A stretch of 64,000 nt of DNA, taken from assembly GCF_030704535.1 (NCBI RefSeq), contig NC_081823.1:2512501-2576500 (forward strand). Reading direction: 5' to 3'. The DNA comes from Vitis vinifera (Eukaryota; Streptophyta; Magnoliopsida; Vitales; Vitaceae). The translations under genes were made by a program, and so were the position numbers. A model generated the notes under the pieces. It saw only the letters and a program-made list of their open reading frames with translations. It ran no database searches and was not told the DNA's origin. Of the stretch, positions 11,002 through 23,381 are shown piece after piece; the stretch's first letter is position 1, and every line of letters starts with the position of its first letter.

Positions 11002-12120
11002 ATCAAGGCCAAGACACCCCTATAAACTGAGTTCAACCTGATGGGTAATGGGCATGCACTGCTTTTCAGAAGTGAGAAGAAACACAAATGGTGAAACTTG
11101 CATACTCACATCCTAAAACCAAAACACCTCCCACAAAAGAGACCCAACCAACAAGTTCCAAGTGAAGCAGCTATCAAACGTCAGATCAACTGTGATTACC
11201 AACTCCCACCTGAAATCAAATCCATAGACCACAAATCAAGGAAACTCAAAACCCTAGTTGCAGTGAACAGGGACTGCCTCTTATAGAAAGAGTGAAGAAA
11301 ACCCAAATGGAGAAACTCAACCCATAACCAAATAAAAAACCCAACTATCAACAACAACTTGCATGTGAAGCAACAATCACCGGTAAGACCAGCATAGATC
11401 CCTAGTCCCCACCATAACCCCAAAGTCATAAAACCCAGAACCCTAGTCTCAAGTACAATATGATATTGGTGAACTACCACATCCCCAAGTGGAAAACAAG
11501 ATACATTAAATATTATTAAAAAAAAGGGGGAAGAAGATAACCATATGAAGAAACTTCAAGCCCACATCCCAATAACACCTCAGAGACCACAAACACCAAC
11601 ACCCCCAACTTGCAAGTAAAGCAACAATTACCAGTAAGACCCAATGAGGAACGCCAACTGACACCAAATCCCCAGATCAAAGATCAGCAAAGAAGAGTAG
11701 CAGGAGCGCAGAAAAGAAAGCAACCAACTTTTCTACTCTAGACCTGTGTACCAAAGCCTTACAATGAACACCCCCAGAGATACATCCCATTTCAGTACCC
11801 ATCACTTGCAAGTGAAGCAACAGCCCCCTATGAAGCCAACATCAAGTAGCAGGTAGCAGGCAGCAGCCAGCCACTTTTCCACAACTGGGTCATCCCACAA
11901 TTTCAAACCAAACCAAACTCCTCCTCTCTTTCTCTCTCTCTCTCCCTAGAAATTTTAAACAGAATCTAGAGAAAGAAAAATGAAGAGGGAAAAAGAAGGA
12001 AAAAGAAAGAAGAGATTTCAAATCAAAGGAACAGTGTTCAACACACCATTACTATTAGTCTATTACTCACTGTGTTACAGAAAAGGGAGGCTGTCCTTTA
12101 TTCAAAACTAGTTTTTTATT
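11002..12120 (-). promoter_or_regulatory. PSK receptor upstream leader/promoter region with degenerate repeats
   Basis: Immediately upstream of the receptor, this purine/pyrimidine-skewed region contains four imperfect recurrences of a motif read on the plus strand as AAGTGAAGCA or a close variant, near 11160, 11360, 11610 and 11808. Two of these continue into CAACAATCACCGGTAAGACC-like text, and the spacing is about 200-250 bp. A CT-rich run lies at about 11925-11946. It probably covers the 5' UTR, possibly with an intron. No clear TATA box was identified on the minus strand. Confidence 0.5.
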
Positions 12121-12829
12121 GGACAAACACATGGAGTAGTCAGTGTGGAGTGTGATTTGAAATGGCATGGCACACAAGGGCTGACTTTTTGGACAATCTC
12201 TCTCTCCCCACCTTTTTCTTTCTTTTCTTTTTTCCTTAGTTTGTCCTCACTTCTCACAGATTACTAGTGTGGCTACGGTCTAAGCGTCAAATTTCAATAC
12301 CAACATTTGTCTCTTTCTTTATCTCTCGTTGAAAAACACATTATTTAGTGGGTGGAGGTGGGGTTTTGATTCAGGACTTGAGCTTCTCTCCATTTTGGTT
12401 GCGATCTAGCCTGGATACCTGGGAGAGAGATCATGCCTATGCCCACTTGCAGTTTCTGCGCTTGTAATCATGCATGCTCCCATCATTGCAAATTTCATCC
12501 TAAAATTTTGAGTTCTTGCCCAATTCTTGTGATTATGAGAGGATTACAAGATCAAAGGCAATATAAACAATTTGTGTGTGTTTTTTTTTCTATAGAAAAC
12601 AGTTTTTTAATTCTAAAAACATGTTTAATAAAATTTTGATAAAAATAATTTATTCTGAAAATAAGTTATTTTTAATAAGAATTCTTTGACAACAGGTTTT
12701 AAAAACATTCCCAAATCAAAATCATATATATGTTCTCCAATAAAAACAAAAAATAATTTTATGTTTTTAGAAATAGAAAAGATGATGTTTTTAAAATATT
12801 TCATTTAAAAGTTTTCGGAAGTACCTGAC

Positions 12830-12872
<43 letters not shown>

Positions 12873-15370
12873 CTTTCTCTTAATCTATATTGTTAAGTAC
12901 AAATTATTATAAATGGTATTAAAATTGATCTTCAATCTTGATAGAGGGGTTTATTTAAGATTTGTTTGGTCCAATAAAATGTTGCATATAAAAATATTTT
13001 TTAAAATATATTTAAAAATATAAAAAACAAATGAATTTCTTATATAAACATTTGTATTATAAAATATCATTAAACAATCCTTTAAAATTATTTTTGAAAA
13101 CACTTATCAAATAGTGTATTATTTTGATTTTTTGATTAGCATTCATTAATTATTTCTTTCAAAAATTACTTTTTTATCCAGAAAATATTATAAAAATACT
13201 TCTTCTTTTTTAAATTGAGAAGAACATGACTTAACATGACAATTCTAAAATTATAATAATTTTACAAAGCAAATTATCTTATTTATTCCTATTTTTAAAT
13301 TAATAATTTCAATAAAATAATTAGGTGCATATTACACGCGCTAGGAGTGGTCGAGTGAGAGCGGGAGAAAGGAGAGTTGACCGGGAGTATCCGGTGGAGA
13401 TCACGGGCTACAGCGGTGGATCTAAACGAGAGTCCACATGCCACCTGGGTTGTCCGGTCAACGACTCAACCTAACTCTCATGTGAAACCCACCCAACCCA
13501 CTTTGGCCTTTTCTCCATTTCTATTTTGTTTTTCTTTTTTTAATATTACTTCTAAACCAAAATTTAAAATTTTTATTGAATTTTAAAATTATCTCTTAAA
13601 ATAATTCCCCCATTTAATTATATTTTTAAAGTGACAAATTTATTTATTTTCATAACATTAGGAATATTTATTTGGAAAATTAATTTTTTTGAATAATATT
13701 TTTGGATTTATTTTAAAAATGACCCAAATACTTCATATTTGTTTTGAAATTTTAACTAAAATCTACTCAAATTTTTAAAAAAAAATATTATAACACTATG
13801 GTACAATAATTTTTTTTCATATATTAAGAAAAAAATATTTTTCATTGAATAAATATATTTAAAATAAAAAAATACAACAATTATGCTATCTTAATATCAT
13901 ATTATATGATTTTGATTTGATATGTCAAAGTTGACCCTAAAGGTTGCATATTAAGCCAAAAGGAAATTGACTCTTATGTTTTTCCAAAAGCACATGTAAA
14001 AAGTATAGTAACTCATAATGCTATTTTGGCCACATTAACACACTATAATTATGTACCATGGTTATTATGTGAGGGGATTATATTTATTTTTTTTGGATTT
14101 AATGTGAAAATTATTTTTTTATTTAATTAATAAAAAATGTTTTTTTTTGGGGGGAATGTAGACTAATATTTTTGTTATATAATAAGGTTAGAGAAAAGCA
14201 TGGGGGATGGTGCATGGAGTGATGACATGTAGCCCACATGAAGACACATAATAATGATAACTATTTGATGGCCTTTACTCCTTTTGGGCTCTTAGTGTGT
14301 TATGACCACGCATTTTTAATAGAGTTGGGCCTTTTTCTTTTCCCTTTTTGTGGAAAAAGATTTATGAAAAGTGATTACTCCATTTAAAATAAACATATTT
14401 GGAATGAAAAATTGAACCAAATCAAGTTTTTGAAGTCAATTTGGTTCGATTTTTGTGAATCGGTTTTAACCTAACTCAATGACTTTATTTGTTTTCGAGC
14501 TTAAAGCCCATTAATTTGAGTTTTTGTTTTGTCATTACTCTAAAATCTAATATGTAAGTTTTAAAACATCTGTTTAGTTTAGTTTTCATCGGTTACAAAA
14601 TAAGAAAATCAAAAACTTTACCAATAAAGTTAGTTTTCAAAATTTTCATATCGAATTAATTTTTTCTATTTTTGAAAACCAAACTAATATGATCAATTTT
14701 AATTGTTTTGAATTGATTTATCAGTTTTTTTTATTTTGTTTATACCTTTGTTATAAACATAAATTTCAATGGTGCTAATGAGCAAAATCTTTGGGGGATT
14801 TTTAAAGATAGTTTTTATGAATATTTTTTAAAACATGATAGTAAAAAAATCATTTTAAAATTTATTGGCGTGAGGAAAAATAATATTTTTAATTAAATAC
14901 TAAAATTTGAAGTTGTATCTTAGAGATTTAGAATATAATAAAATTGTTTCTTCAAAATGAATGAAGTATAATTACACTTGAGTCATGTCAGCCAAAACTA
15001 AACTTTAATAAAATAAATACTCATAAATTTGTCTCAATTAGTGCAATCATTTTAATTTTTTCATATAATTCATTTAAATTAGATTTGATTGGGTATATCT
15101 TATGATTATATCCCATTGAATAAAATATACTAAATATTTAGTTTGTAAAAGGAATAAAAAAATGCGAAATGAAATATATTATTTTTTATTACTCAATATT
15201 TTTTATTTAAAAAAATGAAATCTATCTCATTTTTAATATTATTTGAAAATTATTCAACGATTTAAATTTTGGTAATTATTTACATACTCAATAATAACAT
15301 TCATGATTAAAACATTTAAAATCGTATAAATAACAAGTTTTATATTATATTATTCAAATTTTGTATATAT

Positions 15371-15404
<34 letters not shown>

Positions 15405-16800
15405 CTATAAATTTATTTATTTATTTCAAAATTTTTTGTTTTGCAAAATAAATAATATAAAAAATATTGAAAAATAAATAAATTTATGATAATCTTGATT
15501 TAAGATACATATATTTTATGTAAAAGATATAAAAAAGAGATCCCATAATATATTTTACCACTTATTTTATCCAATATTTTATTAAATATAAAATATAATA
15601 AGTAATTAAATAATTTATTCTATTCTATAACAAAATCCCGAAATGAGGCAAAATATATTATTTTATCTATTATCCTATCCCTTTTATATCCAACCAATCA
15701 AACCTAGTGTCTCGGAACCTTTTTGTGTTATAGGATTATGAGAAACCATATTCGATAAACTTAGTATCTATTTGTCATACCTTCTATTTCCTATTTTACA
15801 AATAGAAAATATTAATAATTTCCATATAAACATAACAAAATATATCTTATTGTATATGTTACTTTATGAATTTAAGTTCATCAGATATAATATTCAAGAA
15901 TATCGTATTCCACTTGAAATGATATCATAAGATATGCATTTCCTATTCAATAGGTTATGATATCTTATGATATACAATTTTTATCTAATAGAATTTTAAA
16001 TCATTTTTTAAATTTTGATATATCAAATAATTTTTAAAATGAACTTTAATTCAACAAAGCTATCTTTGGCTAAGTTATCAAATAATAAACTTGGATTAAC
16101 TTCAATTTAAATATGCAAGAGTATTCTAATTGACATAACATAATTTTTTGATTCTTTTAGGTTATGGTTTGTACTCGGTGATTTTGAAGGAAAATGTAAT
16201 AAAAAAAAAAACATAGAGGAAAAGTAAAATGAAAGGAAGAGTGAAAAAAATTTAAAAAATAAATTTAAAATTAAATAAATTATTTTATATATTATTTCTT
16301 AATTGTCCTATTTATTTTAATATTTTATATAAAAATTAAATAATTTAAAAATATGTAAATTTCTCAATAATTTTAACTATATTTGACTTTTTTTTTTTTA
16401 CATTTTTCATAGGAAAATAAAAAAATGAAAAAATCATTTCATTATTTTAAAAATATATAAATTTCTTAATAGTTTTAATTATATTTGACTTATATATATA
16501 TATATTTTATAGTAAAATCAAATTTTAAAAAATAATTTTCTTAATATTTTTTTTGTTTTTGGAATCACATATAGTCTTAATATGCTAGTAGATTGATGAA
16601 AAAAGATTTTAATTTAACGTATTAGAAAATAATTTAAATTAACTTTTTCCCATTATTTTAATTATTCTCGTACCCTCATTATAGAAATTAGAAAATGAAA
16701 CGAAATAATAATTTAAATAAAATATATTTATAGCTTCAAAATAATTTTATTTTTCTTTCAATTTTAAATACCTAAAACACCCTAAATTATTTTGTTTTTA
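12121..16800. other. AT-rich intergenic, no gene seen
   Basis: Long AT-rich tract with an (AT)n/(GT)n microsatellite at 12834-12872 and another AT run near 15376-15400. A short GC-richer island at about 13335-13505 has open frames but no recognisable protein. No RNA gene was seen. Confidence 0.6.
12834..12872. repeat. Compound (AT)n(GT)n microsatellite
   Basis: About 15 AT units running directly into four GT units. Confidence 0.9.
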
Positions 16801-16805
16801 AAATT

Positions 16806-16836
16806 ATATAGAGCAAAGGCACGTGTAGTCACGTGA
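16806..16836 (+). promoter_or_regulatory. Core promoter with paired G-boxes
   Basis: Two CACGTG palindromes at 16820-16825 and 16830-16835, centres exactly 10 bp apart, lie next to a TATATAGAG element (about 16806). This is 60-90 bp upstream of the dehydrogenase start codon at 16898. G-boxes of this kind bind bZIP and bHLH factors. Helical-turn spacing would place both on the same face of the DNA. Confidence 0.65.
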
Positions 16837-16897
16837 TCCCACCCAAACGGAGCTATTATATTTTATGCGAAGCGGTCGTAGCCGGGACTCGGGAGGC

Positions 16898-18230
16898 ATG
16901 GCAGAGGTCAGGAGCATCGGAGTGGTGGGCGGCGGTCAGATGGGTTCGGGAATCGCCCAACTCGCCGCCGTGCACGGCGTCGACGTTTGGCTTCACGACA
17001 CCGACGCCGAGGCTCTTACCAGAGCCACCAAATCCATCTCCACTTCCATCCAACGTTTCGTCTCCAAAGGACAGCTCTCTCAGGTTCTGTATAGACAGCT
17101 CGCCCTCTGTCGCTATGTTTGGTTGATGAGAAAACATAGAAAATTTTCTTTTTGAATTCTTATTTTTCTGCTTTATTGTTAATTGGGAATGAAAAAATTG
17201 GGCGAACCAAGGCGAGTTGTTGTACTACCCTCTGCTTGGTTGCTGGGAAAACATAGAAAGAAAATTTTTTATTTTGATTTTTATGCTTCGTTGTTAATTG
17301 GAAATGAAAAGGTCAAGTGAACCTAGGTGAGTTGTTGTACTACCCTCTGTTTGGTTGCCGATAAAATGGACGGAAAATTTGAAGGATTTTGCATTAGGGT
17401 CTGATGAACAAAAATAAATAAATTCTATTATTCCTTTTGGAATTCCAATATCTCTGTAAACGTGGGAGACTTGCCCGTTTGAAGAGTACTATTTCTAGCT
17501 TGCCAACTTATTTGTCGGCCTTTGTAATTCCTTGTTTGTCGAGGAGCAGATTGGAAAGGATGCGGAAGGGTTCCTTTGATGGAGAGGCCACGAGGACAAA
17601 AAGATTCATTCAATTAGGTGGTCGACTGTATGTTCTAATAAGTAGGATGAGGGGTTCGGGCATTAGGAGACTTGAACCTCTCAACTAAGCCTTAATGGCT
17701 TTGGAGATGTGCTTAGGAGCTTTTTGGAGAGAAGTAATTGTGGGGAAAGAGGGTATAGAAGTTTTTTAGTTCAAGCTTGTGGAAGACAATCAGGAAGGTA
17801 GGGATGATATTTTATTGAGGATTCAAATACCAGTGGATAATGCTCAGTGTGGATCAAGTTTTGGCACGACTCTTGGAGTGGTGGGTTCTGCTAAAAGATT
17901 GGTTTCTTGGGCTATTCAATGACGTGGTACATATAGAGGCTTGGGTGTTTGATTATTGTGATGGGGTTTGCTGGAAGCCAAGGATTGGAAGGAAGTTTAT
18001 GGACTGAGAGCTGGCTCTTGTAGACTTTTTCGCAGATATTGTGGTTTGGACAGTAGTGGAGCCAGGATTTTAGTTCGGGGCAACTTCTAAAACAAATGTA
18101 AAGTTTGCCAATTACAGAAGATGTGGGATTTAGCCCAATGGCCAGCCATGACACTTTTCAGGGTGTGTGTGGGGAGGGGGTTGTCCCTAACACTAGGTCT
18201 GGGATTCGATTCCCCTTGTGAGAAGTGGAA

Positions 18231-18261
<31 letters not shown>

Positions 18262-20499
18262 GGGGGGCTCCCTGTCAGACCCTGTTATTAATTCTTTGAA
18301 TATGAAGATGTTGTCACCTTCCCATCTAGGTTGATTTGGAATTTCTAAGACACCTTCTAAGGTTGTTCTTTTTTTCTTTTTTTTGTGTGTGGAAACAGGC
18401 TTGGGAGAAATTTTTCCCACTGATTATATCATGAGAAGGTGATGGAAGTTGGTCAATCGGTGTTTTCTCTGTAAACTTAATTCTCTGTCTGCCTATGATA
18501 TCCCCATCCATTGTGAATGGGTTTCTGAGTTATGGGCTTTGGTGTTCTCTCTAATAGGTGTGTCTTATGAACTTCTTGCAGATGGCTGTTTTTAGCTTCC
18601 AATTGTCTAAGCTTAGTTTTTGTTTTTATTGAAAAATGATTTAGTAGATTATTAAGTGAATATATCTTAAGAATTTGAGTTATGTTCATTAACAAGAATT
18701 TGTGCCATCCTTTGACATGTGATGTCTAACGGTAGATTTGTTTTTGGGAAACCAAAATAAATAATGGGAAAACAAGATTAGAAGGTCTACTTGATGACAA
18801 AAGGGGTTAAATCCATCTCTTCTCAAGCCCTGCTGTGATTTTTTATTTCAAACTTGCGAAAAACAAATTCTTTTCAAACAATCAAATCTTTATTTCTAGT
18901 GGGCTCATGCAAGTTTCTATTTCAACTATTTAAATTTTACTGGTTTTTGACATCTCCTCTTAACAGGAAGTAGCTACTGGTGCTCTGCAACGTCTACGAT
19001 GTACCTCAAATTTGGAGGAACTTTGTTCTGCAGATGTTATAATTGAAGCAATCGTTGAATCTGAGGATGCCAAGAAAAAATTATTTTCTGAATTAGATAA
19101 GCTTGCAAAGGGTTCTGCCATTTTAGCATCTAATACAAGTTCTATTTCCATTACTCGTCTAGCTTTTGCAACTAGCAGACCATGCCAGGTCAGGCCAAAC
19201 TTCCTGTTTACAGACTTTAGTCATACAAGCTACTTATCTAGTTTATTTATTCATTGTCTGAATTTTTGTTGCAAACATGTATTTCTGGTTTGTAGAAAAA
19301 GTTTATTATGTTTCTTTCAAATTTTACAAAAGGCAAAGTGAATCTATAACAAAGTCATGTAGAATAGCATGAAATGGTTTAGTTTCCAAATGAAATAAAA
19401 ATTTACCCTCAAATTCTTAATGCATGCAACTGATGTGCCTCTGAGTAAATAAACAGGTTGTTTGATGTGCCCCTAATAATTTAAAATGCATGCATAGTTA
19501 TACCACAAATTCTTTCACTTGCATTATCATGACTTTAATGGTAAATTTGTGTGTAACCTAGCCTCTACTTAATTAAAAATATGTTTCTGAATTCTTAACT
19601 GCATAGATTTGTGGATGGCTTGTGAAATCAATATGTTCATCCCAACATAACATACTATATCACAAGTTTGATATAACATTCACTTTTTCAGGTTATTGGT
19701 ATGCATTTTATGAATCCTCCTCCTATTATGAAACTGGTTGAGATTGTGAGAGGTGCAGATACATCAGAAGAAACTTTTAATTTGACAAAGGCCTTGGCAG
19801 AGAGGTAATCCACTGAAATACCTTGTCAGTTGCATGGAGGAGGGTGTTTAATCTAGGGAGAAAGGGGATGCATTGCATGCCTAGGATGAAACACTTAATG
19901 GAATAAAGGCTACCTTTTGCCTGAATATTCTCTCTCTCTCTCTCAATTTTTCTGGTGGGATTAGCAGATGCCTATGCTTCATATCATTTCCCTTTTTTGG
20001 AGGGTGGGGATGGAGGGCTTGCCTTAGCTCAATATGAGTGTCTCTTCTATTTTTTAGCACAGGGGAAGGGTTTATCTTTTTTTCTCATCCTTTTGCCATT
20101 TATTTAACTGGTGACTGCTGAATTTGCAGGTTTGGCAAGACTGTGATATGCTCTCAGGATTATTCTGGGTTCATCATAAACCGGGTTCTAATGCCAATGA
20201 TTAATGAAGCATTTTTCACACTCTATACTGGGGTGGCAACAAAGAAGGACATTGATACAGGAATGAAGCTGGGAACAAACCATCCAATGGGTCCTTTAGA
20301 GCTTGCAGATTTCATTGGTTTGGATGTCTGTTTGTCAATAATGAAAGTTCTTCATGCTGGCCTAGGGGACAGTAAATATGTTCCCTGTCCTCTTCTCCAG
20401 CAGTATGTTGATGCAGGTCGCCTTGGGAGAAAACGAGGAATTGGGGTTTACAACTATCGTAAAGTAACAGGAGCAACCAACCTATCATCTCGAATTTGA
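16898..20499 (+). CDS. 3-hydroxyacyl-CoA (3-hydroxybutyryl-CoA) dehydrogenase, 4 exons
   Basis: Exons 16898-17083, 18967-19188, 19692-19804 and 20130-20499 join in frame at GT-AG borders and encode 296 aa. The length and sequence fit the single-domain plant enzyme At3g15290. It oxidises (S)-3-hydroxyacyl-CoA with NAD(P). Order: Rossmann motif [14 protein letters not shown] at residues 8-21, SNTSSISI near 126, the catalytic His141 in GMHFMNPPP with Glu153 in MKLVEIV, then the C-terminal helical domain with [16 protein letters not shown]. The last residues are SRI, a plausible non-canonical PTS1 signal pointing to the peroxisome, where the Arabidopsis protein is reported. I chose the MAEV start over an in-frame ATG 33 bp upstream because MAE-(V/M)-(R/K)-S matches the family N-terminus. 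Intron 1 is 1.9 kb and full of repeats. Confidence 0.92.
17103..17390 (+). repeat. Intronic tandem repeat (about 120-bp unit, 2.4 copies)
   Basis: Units start at CCCTCTG at 17103, 17228 and 17343. They share TTGGTTG, then GAAAACATAGAAA, then TTGTTAATTGG, then GAGTTGTTGTACTACC. The array begins about 20 bp after the exon 1 donor, so the first unit nearly abuts the coding exon. Confidence 0.8.
17430..18625 (+). mobile_element. Decayed L1-type LINE, ORF2 C-terminal part
   Basis: Lies in intron 1 of the dehydrogenase, in gene orientation. Translated pieces match the region after the reverse transcriptase of plant L1 elements: [20 protein letters not shown] (17463-17520), [10 protein letters not shown] (about 17660), and further on the zinc-knuckle-like endpiece [10 protein letters not shown] followed by [20 protein letters not shown] (about 18450-18570). 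Many frame changes and stops separate these pieces, and the 5' part is absent. It is an old 5'-truncated copy, interrupted near 18.1-18.26 kb by a SINE-like insert. Confidence 0.7.
18125..18251 (+). mobile_element. Candidate tRNA-derived SINE with T-tail
   Basis: Contains a TAGCCCAATGGCCAGC stretch resembling a pol III A-box region. About 70 bp later GGGATTCGATTCCCC resembles a B box. It ends in a run of about 19 T, as plant SINEs often do. ACACTTTTCAGGG (about 18149) and AACATTTTCAGGG (about 18251) could be flanking target copies, but then the A-box would lie outside, so the limits are uncertain. Confidence 0.4.
19929..19946. repeat. (CT)9 microsatellite
   Basis: Short CT run in intron 3 of the dehydrogenase gene. 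Confidence 0.85.
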
Positions 20500-23117
20500 A
20501 CCTTCGGCATTTTGAGATTATTGAGCTACTCAACATAATGCCTTTGTAAATAATGCTTTTGTATATTTGATCTGTCTTAAGATGATATGGGCAACAAATG
20601 CCTACGATGTCAATTACAGAAACCAACAGAAAAAGGAAGGAGGTCCTCAAGCAAAACCAGCATTTGGATAAAAAGTAACACAAACTTGGTGAAGCAAACT
20701 TTTCAAGAAGAATATTCAAGTAAATTTCACTTTCCTTGTGATGTTTATCACATTTTTGACTTTTTGGTTGTTTAATCCCTACTTTTTCTATGCTCCAATT
20801 ATCAAAAAGTTTCTCCTTTAGCTTTTTTGTCCTCTAATGTAGCTTCTAGTGGCCATTCCTGTATGGTACTATTACAATGATGTATAGGGTAGGTTAGATA
20901 TAATTTTCTTTTACGAATATTTATTTGTATCTCTTGTCATGATATGCTCTTCTCAAATCTGGTTTACCTTAACAAGAACTCCATGCAAAGATATTAGATG
21001 TTCATGTATAGCCAATTGTTGAGGGGTGTAACAATGTCGCTTTTAAGCCCGATGTTGTATCATCCAAATGATGCTTCTTAGAACAGGCTGGGGGGTATGA
21101 TGTTTAGCGTCACAAAAGTTGGCTTGATATCGATTAGTTTTAGATGAGATGAAGACATAGGAGCTGGGTATTCTTAATTTTTGTTAATTAATCATGGAAC
21201 ATTCTTTATTAGGTGGTCTATTAGTATTATTGGTTCATACAATGAATCAGTTCCCATGTTTGTCAAACTCAGGACTGGTTAGAGGGGAATGATCTAATGG
21301 TATGTCATTTGAATGCATTGAACACATTTTATTGATGTTGATCTAATACCCAAGTAGTGATTGATTATGTATGCTGGCAAATTAGTTGCTGACCGACTCC
21401 ACGACATGGCCATAGAAAAAAGATCACTTTTGAAGCTTCAATCCAAACCCTTTAACAGATGCCAGCCATGGTGCTGCATCACGTCGTCACAATTCTAGGA
21501 TCATATATCATATATAAAGAAGTCGAAGACCATCCCTTTCATGTAGCATAGGAGTTGTTGTTTCCCATTGTCTTCATTGATGCTGATATTTGATACCTTA
21601 TATGGGTAGATAATTACTATGTTGCATGTGTTTGGGTATGAATGTTGGATGCAGGTTGTTGTTTAAGTGTCTAAATCCTTCATAACTCAACCTTCAGGTA
21701 TGTTGACTCGGTTCAAAAGGATCCAAAGAAGGGGTGTACGTATTGGGATAGGTATGTTGGTGATCTTCTACCAACCAAGTTTCATCAATACCTCTTGGAA
21801 TCTTTGCTCACATCCTTTTTCAAATATATGTAATTAAAAATTATTTCATTTATTTTAATTCCTCCATATAAAAATAAAATAATTTAAAATTATATAAATT
21901 TATAACTAATTTTAATTATATTTATTTTTTTATTTTAAAAATACAAGAATATAAACTTTTTGTGGTTTTGCTAAGTTTATATTCATCGAAGCTTGAAGCA
22001 TTGAAAATTAAGACTTCAGGCACACCATGTGCCTTGCAAATTAGGACTATGTCTTTGTCTTCATAGTCTACCCTTTCGGATGCCTTTAATATGGCATTAA
22101 GGACAAATTTGGCCTCCTAAAATTCACCGAAGTCAAGTGTTAGGAAATCATTCTTCCTTGAAATTATATCCAAATGCAACTATGAAAGTCCCTTTTTCCA
22201 AAAGTTGTAGGCCAGTGTGAGGCCAATAAGTCAATCCCTGATACAAAATTGATGATTGATTTGCAATCTTGTCAATTAAGGTAATCTTCATTAACTTACG
22301 GGTTAAGATTTGTCTATCTCAAAACACGATGATAAATGAGCAAGATGAAAAGGTGAAAAACATAATTGCGTTTAGATTCTTGTTGATTAGCAAAAGTTTT
22401 AATACAAACATGTTAATGTAAAAACATAAGTGTAAGACCAATCGTATGCAAAAATACATAAAATTTTAATACAGTTCAATCTACTATGACTATATCCACA
22501 TATAAGAAAGATTGTTTTACTATATTGTAAAGAATATTATAAATAATACAAAACAAACATTTTATAGTATTTCATTTTATTTATCCACATCTTGAATTAT
22601 TGGTCTTCTCACTTTATTTTATCTACCATACGTAATTTTCACGGTTCATCTATCTTCATCTCATAATTTTTTCCCCCTCTTGTCAAAATCTCGTGGTCTA
22701 TGAAAATTGAACGTAAGATCAATGTTTCATACTGCTTGCCAGCCCTGCAATCTTGTGATAGAGACAAAGAATTCGAAAAGGAGTCCTCTTTTTTCAATGG
22801 AAATGGCCAACCATGTGACACAAAAGTAGAGCCTATTGAAGAGTGCATTAAGTTCATTGCTGAGCATGGGTAGCCCCACCACATGACCTCCCCCCCCACA
22901 CCCTAAAGCTGGCATTATTATGCATGATCTTTATTTCTGAAAGTGACTGAAATGGAATCCAATTGATAATCAATAAACAAACAAATTATTAAAAATAAAT
23001 AAAAAAGGATGGGAATGGAGATAAGAGTAGGATCTATAACTTCAATTCCTTCCAATACAAACTGGTTTCCGGCTGCATTTTGAGTACTGCAGGGAAGGCA
23101 GCAGAACTGCAGAAGCC
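20500..23117. other. Dehydrogenase 3' UTR, then intergenic
   Basis: The first few hundred bases are likely 3' UTR. From about 21 kb onward no gene is supported. A stretch at about 22.0-22.3 kb is less AT-rich and reads like a degraded antisense transposon fragment, but I could not assign it. Confidence 0.5.
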
Positions 23118-23279
23118 ATGAAGTTCTTGTTTCAGTGCCCATGTTGCTCTTGTTTCTGCTTCATGAAGCCCAAGAAGGGGAAACCAGCAGTGAAGCAAGC
23201 AGCCAATGCAGCAACTGAAGCTACAAAGGAATCTAAGGTGGAGACGAAGGTAGCTGCCAAAGAAGCCAAGGCAGACTGA
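23118..23279 (+). CDS. Small Cys/Lys-rich protein, 53 aa, unknown function
   Basis: Reads MKFLFQCPCCSCFCFMKPKK, followed by an Ala/Lys/Glu-rich helical tail (KQAANAATEATKES, then ETKVAAKEAKAD). Five cysteines fall within residues 7-14 (C7, C9, C10, C12, C14) beside aromatic residues. That fits a cluster for S-acylation or metal binding rather than a secreted disulfide peptide, since no signal peptide cleavage pattern is evident. The ATG sits in AGCCATGAAG. An in-frame TGA ends it and a TTC repeat follows in the probable 3' UTR. I think similar short proteins occur across dicots, but I cannot name a family. Expression is not shown by the sequence. Confidence 0.55.
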   Translation: MKFLFQCPCCSCFCFMKPKKGKPAVKQAANAATEATKESKVETKVAAKEAKAD

Positions 23280-23351
23280 TAATTATATGACTATATCAAC
23301 ACCCCATCAGCCAATTATCAGAATGGAAACTATTCTGATTAGTATTTATTT

Positions 23352-23381
23352 TTCTTCTTCTTCTTCTTCTTCTTCTTCTTC
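23352..23381. repeat. (TTC)10 microsatellite
   Basis: Uninterrupted TTC run about 70 bp downstream of the small Cys/Lys-rich gene. Confidence 0.95.

Noticed and set aside
16833-17126. 97-codon frame overlapping exon 1 of the dehydrogenase
   Set aside because: Alternative frame across a GC-rich exon; the overlapping frame matches a known family and its splice sites fit.
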